The notes below the pieces were generated by a model, which saw only the letters and a list, made by a program, of their open reading frames with translations, was not told the origin of the DNA and did no database searches. This document shows positions 37,664 to 46,039 of a stretch of DNA of 64,000 bases, one piece after another. The translations under genes were made by a program, and so were the position numbers. Location: NCBI GenBank assembly GCA_017303675.1, contig JAFLBX010000002.1, positions 819,091 to 883,090 on the forward strand, given 5' to 3'. The DNA is from Ignavibacteria bacterium (GTDB lineage: Bacteria; Bacteroidota; Ignavibacteria; Tepidaquicellales; OLB5). Every line of letters starts with the position of its first letter. Positions within the stretch are counted from its first letter, which is position 1.

Positions 37664-37696
37664 AATAAAAAAAATTCCCGCCATAAGCGGGAATCC
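37664..37696 (-). terminator. Rho-independent terminator of pckG
   Basis: ATTCCCGC CATAA GCGGGAAT with an A run on the plus strand, i.e. a T run when read on the minus strand. Confidence 0.88.
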
Positions 37697-37803
37697 TTTA
37701 ATTAAAAAAATATATTTATATCTAAACCGTACATTTCACATTAAATATAACAATTCTGTTTTAATATACTTTGTATCTTTTTATTAAACGTAGAATCTAT
37801 TTA

Positions 37804-39582
37804 TTAAGCTTTGTATCTTTTTTCAGCTTTATCAACTTCTGCGCTTAATTCTTTTGGCAATGTGCCTTCGAATATTTTATAATACTCGCGCATTTCGTTA
37901 AGCTCAGCAATACCCTGTTCATTATCTACTGCAAATAATTTTTCCAGGTTCTCTTTTGTTATATCGAGTCCTGCTACATCAAATTCTTCGATAACCGGGA
38001 GCCTGCCGATAGGCGCATCAACCGCTTTAGCGGTTCCGTTAACACGCTCAATTGCCCATTTTATCGAGCGGATATTTTCACCGTAGCCTGGCCACATGAA
38101 CTTTCCGTTTTCATCCTTGCGGAACCAGTTAACATAAAATATCTTCGGTAATTTTGCGTTATCGTTTTTACTGCCTATATTTATCCAGTGACCGAAATAG
38201 TCGCCCATATTATACCCGCAGAACGGAAGCATAGCAAACGGGTCATGGCGCAGCTTGCCTACTGTACCTGCTGCTGCAGCAGTCATTTCGCTTGAGCAGG
38301 ATGAGCCCATAAACACGCCGTGATTCCAGTCATATGCTTCGGTGATCAAAGGAACGAATGTTGCCCTTCTTCCGCCGAAAAGGAATGCTGAGATCGGCAC
38401 ACCTTTGGGGTCTTCCCATGCCGGATCAATTACAGGGCACTGAGAAGCAGGCGCTGTAAAACGTGAATTGGGATGTGAAGAAAGCTCTTTGCTCTCTGGT
38501 GTCCAGTCGTTCTTATGCCAGTCAATTAAATGCGCAGGCTTTTCGTCTGTCATACCTTCCCACCATACATCGCCGTCATCTGTATAGGCAACATTGGTGA
38601 AGATAGTATTTTTTGTCATTGAAAGCATTGCATTGGCATTAGTTTTCATTGAAGTTCCGGGAGCTACGCCGAAGAATCCGTATTCAGGATTAATAGCGTA
38701 CAGCCTGCCGTCTTCGCCGAATTTCATCCATGCGATATCATCACCCACTGTTTCAACCTTCCAGCCCGGAAGTGACGGGGTTAACATTGCGAGATTTGTC
38801 TTTCCGCATGCGCTTGGAAATGCAGCGGCAATATATTTTTTCTCGCCTCCCGGAGGTGTAACTCCGAGTATAAGCATATGCTCAGCCAGCCAGCCCTGCT
38901 CTTTTGCAAGCACTGAAGCTATCCTGAGCGCGAAACATTTTTTACCCAGCAGTGCGTTTCCGCCGTAGCCGCTGCCGTATGACCAGATAGCTTTTTCTTC
39001 GGGGAAGTGTACAATATATTTTGTTGAATTGCACGGCCATGCAACATCTGCCTTGCCGCCTTCAAGCGGGTAGCCTACGGAATGAATTGCGGGAACAAAC
39101 TCGCCATCTGCGCCAAGTACATCAAGTACCTTCTGTCCGATGCGTGTCATGATCCTCATGTTGATAACAACATAGGGTGAATCGGTAAGCTCAACACCAA
39201 TGTGAGAAATTTTTGAGCCAAGCGGACCCATGCTGAAAGGAATAACATACATCGTTCTGCCTTTCATGCATCCGGCAAACAACCCGTTTAAAATTGATTT
39301 CATTTCATTCGGATCCATCCAGTTATTGGTAGGGCCTGCATCTTCTTTCTTTTGGGAACAGATAAAAGTTTTATCTTCTACTCTTGCTACGTCACTCGGA
39401 TCTGATACCACCCAGTAGCTGTTCTCTCTTTTTTTAAGGGGTTTGAACTGACCGCTCTTTACGCACTGTTCAATGAGCATTTTATTCTCTTCTTCAGAGC
39501 CGTCACACCAATGGACTGAATCGGGCTGGCAAAGTTCCGCCATTTGCTTAACCCAGTCTTTAAGCTTTTGATTGTTTGTCAT
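37804..39582 (-). CDS. pckG: GTP-dependent phosphoenolpyruvate carboxykinase
   Basis: 592 residues, right for the GTP-type enzyme. The kinase loop [13 protein letters not shown] is the P-loop with the reactive cysteine of this class, and [20 protein letters not shown]-like, FGGRRA and [11 protein letters not shown] stretches are in place. It interconverts oxaloacetate and PEP plus CO2, using GTP; the cytosolic enzyme opens gluconeogenesis. The promoter region shows no clear -7 box. The neighbouring symporter is separated by a terminator. Confidence 0.97.
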   Translation of the reverse strand: MTNNQKLKDWVKQMAELCQPDSVHWCDGSEEENKMLIEQCVKSGQFKPLKKRENSYWVVSDPSDVARVEDKTFICSQKKEDAGPTNNWMDPNEMKSILNGLFAGCMKGRTMYVIPFSMGPLGSKISHIGVELTDSPYVVINMRIMTRIGQKVLDVLGADGEFVPAIHSVGYPLEGGKADVAWPCNSTKYIVHFPEEKAIWSYGSGYGGNALLGKKCFALRIASVLAKEQGWLAEHMLILGVTPPGGEKKYIAAAFPSACGKTNLAMLTPSLPGWKVETVGDDIAWMKFGEDGRLYAINPEYGFFGVAPGTSMKTNANAMLSMTKNTIFTNVAYTDDGDVWWEGMTDEKPAHLIDWHKNDWTPESKELSSHPNSRFTAPASQCPVIDPAWEDPKGVPISAFLFGGRRATFVPLITEAYDWNHGVFMGSSCSSEMTAAAAGTVGKLRHDPFAMLPFCGYNMGDYFGHWINIGSKNDNAKLPKIFYVNWFRKDENGKFMWPGYGENIRSIKWAIERVNGTAKAVDAPIGRLPVIEEFDVAGLDITKENLEKLFAVDNEQGIAELNEMREYYKIFEGTLPKELSAEVDKAEKRYKA

Positions 39583-39787
39583 TTTTACTCAACATTAGTT
39601 AGAAATTAAACACATCTTGAAAGTGTAAATAATGAATATAAGCCCACTTCCTCATCCAAGCTTTTCATTTTTTACAGAATTTTTGGTAAACCAAAAAGCT
39701 AAAATACGCTTTTTTGATGTTTTTTTCAATTTAGAAAATAGTGGATATATGGTAAGGATTTTCGTGGTTTTGGCTGGATTCCCGTCC

Positions 39788-40054
39788 TCAATCCAGAGAA
39801 TCATACTGCACAATTTCCCATTTAAGGCTTTTGTGGTAAAATGAAAGCTCGCATATCAGGGATTCATCCTCGCATATAACGGTAAAGTGAGTTTTAAATC
39901 CTTCTTCATTATCCGGCAGCCGCCATGTATTGGCTATGCGGTGTACTTTGTACACGCGCCTATCCCACTTGAACTTAAGGATATCAACCTTTGAGTTGTG
40001 GAAATACGAAATTACCTCTATGGGTTTATATACCTGGTTTTGTATGTAGGTCAT
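39788..40054 (-). CDS. DUF6504-like small protein
   Basis: 88 residues: KPIEVISYFHNSKVDILKFKW, then VYKVHRIANTWRLP and a repeat of aromatic/basic strands to KSLKWEIVQYD. The pattern (basic beta-strands with conserved Trp, RRxYxVxRixxxW) resembles DUF6504, a family I associate with Y-family polymerase genes in other bacteria. That link is from memory and should be tested. Here it lies 0.9 kb from lexA and 2.6 kb from dinB. No promoter is evident. Confidence 0.5.
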   Translation of the reverse strand: MTYIQNQVYKPIEVISYFHNSKVDILKFKWDRRVYKVHRIANTWRLPDNEEGFKTHFTVICEDESLICELSFYHKSLKWEIVQYDSLD

Positions 40055-40124
40055 AACTAACTGATATCAAATATCAAAGCTCAAATGCCAAAAAGAGTTT
40101 GTTTTTTTTAGTGCCGCGTTCAGC

Positions 40125-40650
40125 CTTGTCATTCTGAACGAGTGAAGCGAGTGAAGTCACGAAGTGCTCTTCTATATCTAGTCGATAATTTTAATGTGAA
40201 TATAATCTCCACATTCAATCAATATAAAATCCAACTTTAAAAATAACGCTCAACTCCCCTGGATCCTTCCTTAGCAACAAGGCAGGCGCTGCGCTCAGGA
40301 TGACAATACTTTTTATCAGCCTTGTCATTCGGAACGAGCAAAGCGAGTGAAGTCACGAAGTGCTCTTCTATATCTAGTCGATAATTTTAATTGCATGTTG
40401 AAACTTCACATTTCAATTAATATTAAATCCAACCTTTATATAATACGCTCAACCTCCCTGGATCCTTCGCTTCGCTCAGGATGACAATACTTTTTATTAG
40501 CCTTGTCATTCTGAACGAGCGAAGCGAGTGAAGAATCTAGACGACGATATTTAAGTTTGGTGAATCATCACATTAGTCAAAACTACAATCAAACTTTATA
40601 TAATATCACTCAACTCCCCTGGATCCTTCGCTGCGCTCAGGATGACATGT
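40125..40650. repeat. Tandem composite repeat, three units of about 181-196 bp
   Basis: Each unit begins CTTGTCATTCTGAACGAGCG, continues AAGCGAGTGAAG, often TCACGAAGTGCTCTTC, an AT-rich part and ends GGATCCTTCG...CTCAGGATGAC. Units start at 40125, 40321 and 40502. The two ends are imperfect inverted copies of the dispersed palindrome family. Internal AT segments vary between units. Confidence 0.8.
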
Positions 40651-40658
40651 TTTACTCA

Positions 40659-40736
40659 CGACCCCGTCAGGGGTCGTACGTTTATAGAAAGGATATGCCA
40701 TTATCTCACGACCCCGTCAGGGGTCGCATGTATTGC
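40659..40736. repeat. Two copies of palindrome CGACCCCGTCAGGGGTCG
   Basis: Copies at 40659-40676 and 40719-40736, both with CTCA on the left. A shortened relative (GACCCCGTAGGGGTC) is at 42373-42388. Confidence 0.8.
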
Positions 40737-40802
40737 AAAACTGCAAATCCCCGTTCAAAATTACCCTGTAAATCCCCCTCAAAAAATTCCATTATTTCCT
40801 GC

Positions 40803-40840
40803 TTGACTTCGCTTAAAAAATACTGTATATTTATACAGTG
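40803..40840 (+). promoter_or_regulatory. lexA promoter overlapping an SOS box
   Basis: -35 TTGACT (40803-40808), 17 nt, -10 TATATT (40826-40831). The SOS box TACTGTATATTTATACAGTG (40821-40840) contains CTGT-N8-ACAG and overlaps the -10, so LexA would block RNA polymerase. It differs from the E. coli consensus at two of 20 positions by my alignment. A second ACAG half-site is in the direct repeat TTTATACAGT (40830-40839 and 40845-40854). Confidence 0.8.
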
Positions 40841-40873
40841 TAAATTTATACAGTATATTTAAACCCCCTCCGG

Positions 40874-40892
40874 CTCCCCCTTTAAGGGGGAG
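40874..40892. repeat. Palindrome in the lexA leader
   Basis: CTCCCCCT TTA AGGGGGAG between the promoter and the lexA ATG; a REP-like element of the CCCCTC...GAGGGG type, also seen at 42398-42413 and 52399-52447. Confidence 0.65.
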
Positions 40893-40916
40893 GGCTGATA
40901 AGGGTAAAGAGAAAAA

Positions 40917-41537
40917 ATGAAAAAACTCACTAAAAACCAGCAAAAGGTTGCGGATTTCATCAGCCGGTTCACAAAGAAACATTTGTATTCACCCACATAC
41001 AAAGAGATCGCTGAGCATTTCGGGGTGAACGTTAACGCCATTCAGCAAACAGTAGCGGCGCTTATAAAAAAGGATGCCCTTGAACGCTCCGAAGGCATTG
41101 CGCGGGGCTTAAGGATAAAGCCCGCGCCTGATGCGGAAATACTTCACGGTAGCACGGCGATGATAACCATTCCCTTATACGGCAGCGTAGCTGCCGGCGA
41201 GCCCATCTTTGCCGATAACAATATAGAAGGCTACATAACGGTTGATAAGCCCCAACGCTCCGCAGGCGAGCTGTTTGCCGTTACAGTCCGCGGCGATAGT
41301 ATGACCGATAAAAAGATCATTGAGCGTGATAAGCTGATAGTGCGCAAACAAAACACGGCAAACGACGGCGAAATTGTTGTTGCCCTGCTTGATGATGAAG
41401 TGACCGTAAAGGTGTTTAAGAAAAATAACGGTTCACCCTACCTTCAGCCGGCTAATAATAAGTATGACCCGATACACAGGCCGTTTAAGATACTTGGTAT
41501 TGTTGTGGGGCTGACACGGGATTTTACAGCAGCGTAA
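40917..41537 (+). CDS. lexA: SOS-response repressor LexA
   Basis: 206 residues. The N-terminal winged helix reads SPTYKEIAEHFGVNVNAIQQTVAALIKK, keeping Asn40-Ala41 of the recognition helix as in E. coli. The S24 peptidase part has the cleavage site Ala93-Gly94 (SVAAGEPIF), Ser128 (VRGDSMTD) and Lys165 (VTVKVF), all exactly 9 residues after the E. coli positions. It should repress SOS genes and self-cleave when RecA is activated. Its own promoter carries an SOS box. It is flanked on both sides by tandem composite repeats. An UmuD-like role is less likely because the DNA-binding domain is complete. Confidence 0.92.
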   Translation: MKKLTKNQQKVADFISRFTKKHLYSPTYKEIAEHFGVNVNAIQQTVAALIKKDALERSEGIARGLRIKPAPDAEILHGSTAMITIPLYGSVAAGEPIFADNNIEGYITVDKPQRSAGELFAVTVRGDSMTDKKIIERDKLIVRKQNTANDGEIVVALLDDEVTVKVFKKNNGSPYLQPANNKYDPIHRPFKILGIVVGLTRDFTAA

Positions 41538-41555
41538 CATGCTTTTGCTTTTGTA

Positions 41556-41578
41556 GAGACGTCCCGCCGGGACGTCTC
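41556..41578. repeat. Palindrome GAGACGTCCC GCC GGGACGTCTC
   Basis: First of two copies; the other at 42543-42565 has ACC in the loop. Both lie in the lexA-dinB interval. Confidence 0.85.
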
Positions 41579-41660
41579 AAGGCAGCGTAACGCTCTCTTG
41601 AAAATTATCGACTGGATTTAGAAGAGCACTTCGTGACTTCGGTCCGTTCAGGATGACAAT

Positions 41661-41810
41661 TTTTCTGTCATGCTGAACTTGTTTCAGCATCTGTCAGAAT
41701 ACCCATTGGATAATGAAATCAGGAAGCAAGTTTTTAGAATGGAATTAATAAATGTTAAATTGATAATTATTGAATCCGAAGGTAGACCCTGAACCAAGTT
41801 CAGGGTGACA
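41661..41810. repeat. Short inverted repeats of the dispersed family
   Basis: CTGTCATGCTGAACTTGTTT near 41667-41686 and GGTAGACCCTGAACCAAGTT near 41781-41800 pair with neighbouring CAGCATCTG and CAGGGTGAC arms. These are degenerate members of the family. No gene is seen here. Confidence 0.6.
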
Positions 41811-41870
41811 GGCAATTTTTTCACCCTGCAGCATAAGCAGAAAACTCTCCCGCAAAGATTTCTGCCTGCC

Positions 41871-41894
41871 AAAACGCACCTGCGGGTGCGTTTT
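41871..41894. repeat. Perfect hairpin AAAACGCACC TGCG GGTGCGTTTT
   Basis: 10-bp stem, 4-nt loop, within the lexA-dinB interval. Confidence 0.85.
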
Positions 41895-41980
41895 GAAGGG
41901 GTGAGAGTATAGCATATTCAGCTGCTTTTATATGATGATCTTATTTCATAGCTCAATGTTCTGTTAAAAATTATCGTCTA

Positions 41981-42345
41981 GATCCTTCGCTGCGCTCAGG
42001 ATGACAATACTTTTTATTAGTCTTGTCATTCTGAACGAGCGAAGCGAGTGAAGTCACGGAGTGCTCTTCTATATCTAGAGGACGATATTTAAGCTTGGTG
42101 AATCATCACATTAGCAAAGCTGCGATCAAGCTTTATTATAATACGCTCAACTCCCTGGATCCTTCGCTGCGCTCAGGATAACAATACTTTTTATCAGTCT
42201 TGTCATTCTGAACGAGCGAAGCGAGTGAAGTCACGAAGTGCTCTTCTATATCCAGACGACGATATTTAAGCTTGGTGAATCATCACATTAGTTAAAGCTG
42301 TGATCAAGCTTTGCATAATACGATCTTCGCTCAGGCTGACAAGGA
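41981..42345. repeat. Tandem composite repeat, second cluster
   Basis: A GATCCTTCGCTGCGCTCAGG end at 41981-42000, then two units starting CTTGTCATTCTGAACGAGCG at 42022 and 42199 (period 177). They repeat the same modules as at 40125-40650, including TCACGAAGTGCTCTTC and GACGATATTTAAGCTTGGTG. The last unit decays after 42320. Confidence 0.8.
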
Positions 42346-42372
42346 TTTACGTAAATATTAACAATGGTTCAA

Positions 42373-42565
42373 TGACCCCGTAGGGGTCGCACATATTCCC
42401 CTCTATAGAGGGGTGGCACCGCCGCAGGCGGTGACTGCTTGTCCCGCCATAGCGGGAGGGTGTGTGGCAATAATTTTACAAAGATTATTTTATTCCACAC
42501 ATAAAACGCTCTCTAAAAAATTATTGTCAGGCTGAAAATCAGGAGACGTCCCACCGGGACGTCTC
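42373..42565. repeat. Assortment of four unrelated palindromes and a repeat copy
   Basis: GACCCCGTAGGGGTC (42373-42388), CCCCTCTATAGAGGGG (42398-42413), CACCGCCGCAGGCGGTG (42417-42433), CCCGC CATA GCGGG (42443-42456) and GAGACGTCCC ACC GGGACGTCTC (42543-42565). The combined 42398-42470 block is related to 52399-52447. Confidence 0.75.
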
Positions 42566-42629
42566 TACACTAAAGCCATTTCAATCACACATTGCACCCC
42601 TTTCCTCTTAGGATAGGGGTGAGGTCATA

Positions 42630-43949
42630 ATGAATACAGCAAAAAATACAGGTAAAATAAGTTCATCATTCTTTATCCCCAGAGATGCCTCGCGTTCTGC
42701 GCATCTTTTTAAAAGGATAAGGATGATGCCGCTGTATTCCTTCCCCCACCACAAAGATCTTGGCAACACCACAGGCGCAAACCGCAACAAATATTTCATA
42801 CATCTTGATCTTGACGCGTTTTACGCGCAGGTAGAGCAGCGCGATAATCCAAAGCTGCGCGGCAGGCCTGTCTCAGTAGGCGGCGGCGAAGGCAACAAGG
42901 GTATCGTGATGACAGCAAGCTATGAAGCCCGGCGTTACGGCGTTGATATAGGCATGTCTGTAGTTGACGCGAAGCGGCTCTGCCCTGAGCTGATCTCCCT
43001 GCCCTGCTACGGCACAAAATACGAAGCCGTCCTGCAGAGCATTCTGTATGAAATATCAAAGCTGCTGCCTGAAGACTGCATTGAGCAGTACAGCGTTGAT
43101 GAATGCTTCCTTGATATTACGCCCGTGGCCCCTGATTATTTTAAGGCGGCAAAGCTTGCATGGCAGATAAAAAAGCTTATCCGCGATAAAGAAGATCTAA
43201 CGGCATCTATCGGGCTCTCGTTCAATAAATCCTACGCCAAAATGGCCACAAAGTTCAACAAGCCTGACGGGCTTACAATTGTGCGCGAAGAGAACCGTGA
43301 TATGATATACCGCCTGCCTGTAAAAAAGATGTGGGGCATAGGCCACCGTATGGAAATACGCATGCACTCCCTCGGCATACGAACAATTGGCGAGCTGGCG
43401 GAATCCAATTTCCATGCCATACATAAGGAGTTCGGTATCAACGGCGTTATACTGCGCAAAATTGCGCGCGGCGAAGATACAAGCGGCATCGCCTCGGGCG
43501 ATACCCCGCGCGTTGAAAAATCATTCACCCACAACCACACGCTTTCAACCGCAATATATGAAAGCGACAAGGCTGAGATGGAGATCAAACGGATGACAGA
43601 ATATGTATGCCGCAGAATGCGCGCGAAGGATCTGATTGCCGATCATGTGGGACTCTCGCTCCGTTACGAAGACCTTGGCTACCAGGGCGATAAGGTAAGG
43701 CTTTGCCATGCAACCAACAGCGAAAAGGAGCTTTTCCATAATGCTATGGAAATTTACCGCAGGCTCCCCCAGCCGGGTCCGTTATACAAGATAAGAACAT
43801 TCGGCATCTTTGTTTACGACCTCTTCAAGGTCACAGCTTACAATCTCGACCTTTTCAACCGCGATCATCTGATACCCTATAAGCAAATTGACCTGCTGAA
43901 GGATAAGTACGGTGAAAATATAATCCGTATGGGTTTGGGCAATAGCTGA
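42630..43949 (+). CDS. dinB: Y-family DNA polymerase IV (DinB)
   Basis: 439 residues. The catalytic residues are Asp60 and Asp62 in HLDLDAFYAQVE, and Asp157-Glu158 in YSVDECFLDIT, as in DinB. The palm-finger-thumb and little-finger regions (KSFTHNHTL, MAGTP-like helix MRAKDLIADHVGLSLR) are complete. The N-terminus is about 50 residues longer than usual; the ATG at 42630 has a GGAGGT-like site (TGAGGTCATAATG), while ATGs at 42723/42726 would give a shorter form. No SOS box is visible just upstream, although the gene lies downstream of lexA. It replicates past damaged bases, error-prone. Confidence 0.93.
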   Translation: MNTAKNTGKISSSFFIPRDASRSAHLFKRIRMMPLYSFPHHKDLGNTTGANRNKYFIHLDLDAFYAQVEQRDNPKLRGRPVSVGGGEGNKGIVMTASYEARRYGVDIGMSVVDAKRLCPELISLPCYGTKYEAVLQSILYEISKLLPEDCIEQYSVDECFLDITPVAPDYFKAAKLAWQIKKLIRDKEDLTASIGLSFNKSYAKMATKFNKPDGLTIVREENRDMIYRLPVKKMWGIGHRMEIRMHSLGIRTIGELAESNFHAIHKEFGINGVILRKIARGEDTSGIASGDTPRVEKSFTHNHTLSTAIYESDKAEMEIKRMTEYVCRRMRAKDLIADHVGLSLRYEDLGYQGDKVRLCHATNSEKELFHNAMEIYRRLPQPGPLYKIRTFGIFVYDLFKVTAYNLDLFNRDHLIPYKQIDLLKDKYGENIIRMGLGNS

Positions 43950-44005
43950 GCACACTGATTTTTGCGAACTTATATAAAATTGTGTACTTGAAAGCCTTTT
44001 ACGCC

Positions 44006-44029
44006 GTCGTTGGTGTTTTCACCAACGAC
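44006..44029. repeat. Perfect hairpin GTCGTTGGTG TTTT CACCAACGAC
   Basis: Ten-base-pair stem and TTTT loop between dinB and the lipoprotein gene. It may act as a terminator for dinB only weakly, because no T run follows; a REP-like element is as likely. Confidence 0.75.
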
Positions 44030-44095
44030 AAAATCCATAAAGGTCATACAGCAATAATTAAACTTGTAACCCACATTATAGGAAAAACCCGTTCA

Positions 44096-44126
44096 TTGAT
44101 AGTTTTGCTGAATATTGATAATTTTG
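44096..44126 (+). promoter_or_regulatory. Bacteroidota-type promoter of the TPR lipoprotein gene
   Basis: TTG at 44096-44098, exactly 20 nt, then TAATTTTG at 44119-44126. The ATG at 44168 is 41 nt further. Confidence 0.65.
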
Positions 44127-44167
44127 CATTAATTATTAAACTAATCATTCAAATCCCGTTAAAAACT

Positions 44168-44854
44168 ATGCAAAAACTGAAGATCCTGTTATTTATCTTA
44201 ATTCCCGCCCTGCTGTTAACAGCATGTTCAAAGGAATCAGAAGATTCAATTCTGCTTGCAGCTAAAACAAAGCTTGAAGAAGCAAAAAAGCTTGATACGG
44301 AAAATAAACCGGAAGATGCCAAAAAAGCATACGGTGAAGCTATTGAGCTGTATAAAAAGTTTTTGAAAGAATACCCGGCATCGCAGAAAGCTCCTGAAGT
44401 TTACAGCAGCATTGCAAAAATTTACGTGGATAATTTAAAAGACTATCCCAATGCGATAAAGCATTACGAAGAGCTGATACAGAAACATCCCGGAACAAAA
44501 GAATCAAAATACGGCATGTTCATGGTAGCTTTTATTTATGATGAAATGCTGAAGGATAAGGAAAAAGCAAAAGCCAATTACCAGAAATTCCTTGATAAAT
44601 ACCCGAAGGATGAAGACCCGAACGAAAAAATGAGCGAATCAGCAAGAATGATGCTGCAAATGCTTGATGAGAACAGGTCAATTGAGGATATTATCAAAAA
44701 TACACAGAAGGATACTGTAAAGACAAATACGCCTAAGGAAGAACCGAAGAAAGATGATGTTAAGAAAGAAGATGTAAAAAAGGATGAAACGAAGAAAGAA
44801 GCACCAAAAGATAATCCTGATTCAAAACCAACAGATTCAGACACAAAAAAATAA
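44168..44854 (+). CDS. TPR-like outer-membrane lipoprotein (BamD/YfiO-like)
   Basis: 228 residues from the ATG at 44168; the frame is open further upstream but without start signals, and the signal peptide begins at this ATG. Lipobox LLTAC (Cys near residue 20). Three TPR-like helix pairs follow, AYGEAIELYKKFLKEYP, DYPNAIKHYEELIQKHP and KEKAKANYQKFLDKYP, as in BamD or tol-pal-associated proteins. The C-terminal 45 residues are a Lys/Asp/Glu-rich repeat (KKDDVKKEDVKKDE). A role in outer-membrane assembly is possible but unproved. The DUF58 gene follows. Confidence 0.8.
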   Translation: MQKLKILLFILIPALLLTACSKESEDSILLAAKTKLEEAKKLDTENKPEDAKKAYGEAIELYKKFLKEYPASQKAPEVYSSIAKIYVDNLKDYPNAIKHYEELIQKHPGTKESKYGMFMVAFIYDEMLKDKEKAKANYQKFLDKYPKDEDPNEKMSESARMMLQMLDENRSIEDIIKNTQKDTVKTNTPKEEPKKDDVKKEDVKKDETKKEAPKDNPDSKPTDSDTKK

Positions 44855-44885
44855 GTTCTTTAATTAAGAAACAAATTAATAAAAA

Positions 44886-44922
44886 ACGGAGTTATATTAA
44901 AACAAATAATATAACTCCGTAA
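44886..44922 (+). terminator. 13-bp perfect hairpin, probable terminator
   Basis: ACGGAGTTATATT (44886-44898) pairs with AATATAACTCCGT (44908-44920), followed by a T-rich stretch. It lies 7 nt before the TTG start of the DUF58 gene. Confidence 0.6.
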
Positions 44923-44927
44923 TTATT

Positions 44928-45902
44928 TTGCAGACCGACTATAAAAAATTCCTTCAGCCCCGAGTAATATCAAAGCTGGCAAACATAGAGCTGAAAGCTA
45001 AATTTGTTGTGGAAGGTTTTATTGCCGGTTTACATAAATCTCCCTACCACGGCTTCAGCGTGGAATTTGCAGAACACCGCCAGTATATGCCGGGTGATGA
45101 CCTAAAATATCTTGACTGGAAAGTCCTTGGCAGAACCGACCGCTACTATATCAAACAATTCGAAGAAGAAACAAATCTAAAATCATACATAATAGTAGAT
45201 TCAAGCCGCTCTATGCAGTTCCGCTCATCTGATAGCGGACTTGGCACCTCTTCCCCGTTTGGCAAGTTTTTCAGAAAAAAAGAACAGGTAAAAGCAGAGA
45301 CAAAAAGCAGTATTTCAAAGCTTGAATACTCTACTTACATAGCTGCATCACTGGCAGTGCTTATGAATTTTCAGAAGGACGCGGCGGGACTAGTGGTTTA
45401 CGATGAAGCCGTTAAAACATTCATACCGCCAAAGGCTACCAGCCAGAACCTTAAGCTGATTTTAAATCAGCTTGCATCAATTCAGCCTTCAGGAAAAACC
45501 AATACGGCTTCTGCATTGAATCTTGTTGCGGAGCGTATTAAGCGGCGCGGACTGGTAATTATCTTCAGCGATCTCTTCGATGACCAAACTGCGGTAATAA
45601 ACGCGCTAAAACATTTCCGCTACAAACGGAATGAGGTTATAATGTTCCAGGTTTTAGACCCGGCTGAAATGAATTTCGCGATCGACTCACCCACTATATT
45701 TAAAGATATGGAAACCAGCAAGGAAATGCTTTCGCAGCCCATCTCAGTTATGAATTCATACAAAGACGCTGTAAAGGAATTCATCGATAACTACAGAACA
45801 GCCTGTCTCTCGAATAATATTGATTATGTGCTGCTTTCAACTGATACACCCTTTGACCAGGCATTACTTGGATACCTGAATAAACGTAAAAGATTACTTT
45901 AA
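44928..45902 (+). CDS. DUF58 domain protein
   Basis: 324 residues from a TTG; the DUF58 core PYHGFSVEFAEHRQYMPGDD starts close behind, so no later start is possible. PGDDLKYLDWKVLGRTDRYYIKQFEEE is the DUF58 consensus (PGDDxxxIDWK), and DSSRSM near residue 92 is a MIDAS-like DxSxS, so the fold is von Willebrand A-like. DUF58 proteins often work with MoxR AAA ATPases in envelope or respiratory-complex maturation; no moxR is next to it. The insertion between SM and the next helix (SSPFGKFFRKKEQ) is unusual. The strong hairpin just upstream raises the question of how it is transcribed. Confidence 0.85.
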   Translation: MQTDYKKFLQPRVISKLANIELKAKFVVEGFIAGLHKSPYHGFSVEFAEHRQYMPGDDLKYLDWKVLGRTDRYYIKQFEEETNLKSYIIVDSSRSMQFRSSDSGLGTSSPFGKFFRKKEQVKAETKSSISKLEYSTYIAASLAVLMNFQKDAAGLVVYDEAVKTFIPPKATSQNLKLILNQLASIQPSGKTNTASALNLVAERIKRRGLVIIFSDLFDDQTAVINALKHFRYKRNEVIMFQVLDPAEMNFAIDSPTIFKDMETSKEMLSQPISVMNSYKDAVKEFIDNYRTACLSNNIDYVLLSTDTPFDQALLGYLNKRKRLL

Positions 45903-46039
45903 CAATCGTTTTAAGCATATTCATTAGTAGACTTACCGGAAATAATCTCAATTTATCCCAAAATTTTAAGTATATTTGATTAAACTTTTCAGGATTTTTA
46001 ATGTCTAATTTATAGAAAAGTAGAAAAAATCACAAATTT

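Noticed and set aside
40557-40862. 101-codon frame upstream of lexA
   Set aside because: It runs through repeat units and the SOS box/promoter; no ribosome-binding site.
40861-40895. lexA leader hairpin as an attenuator
   Set aside because: The CTCCCCCT/AGGGGGAG stem lacks a T run and resembles other REP-like copies; no leader peptide is visible.
40125-42345. Tandem units as a possible CRISPR array
   Set aside because: Units are too long (177-196 bp) and diverged, and internal parts are homologous rather than unique spacers.
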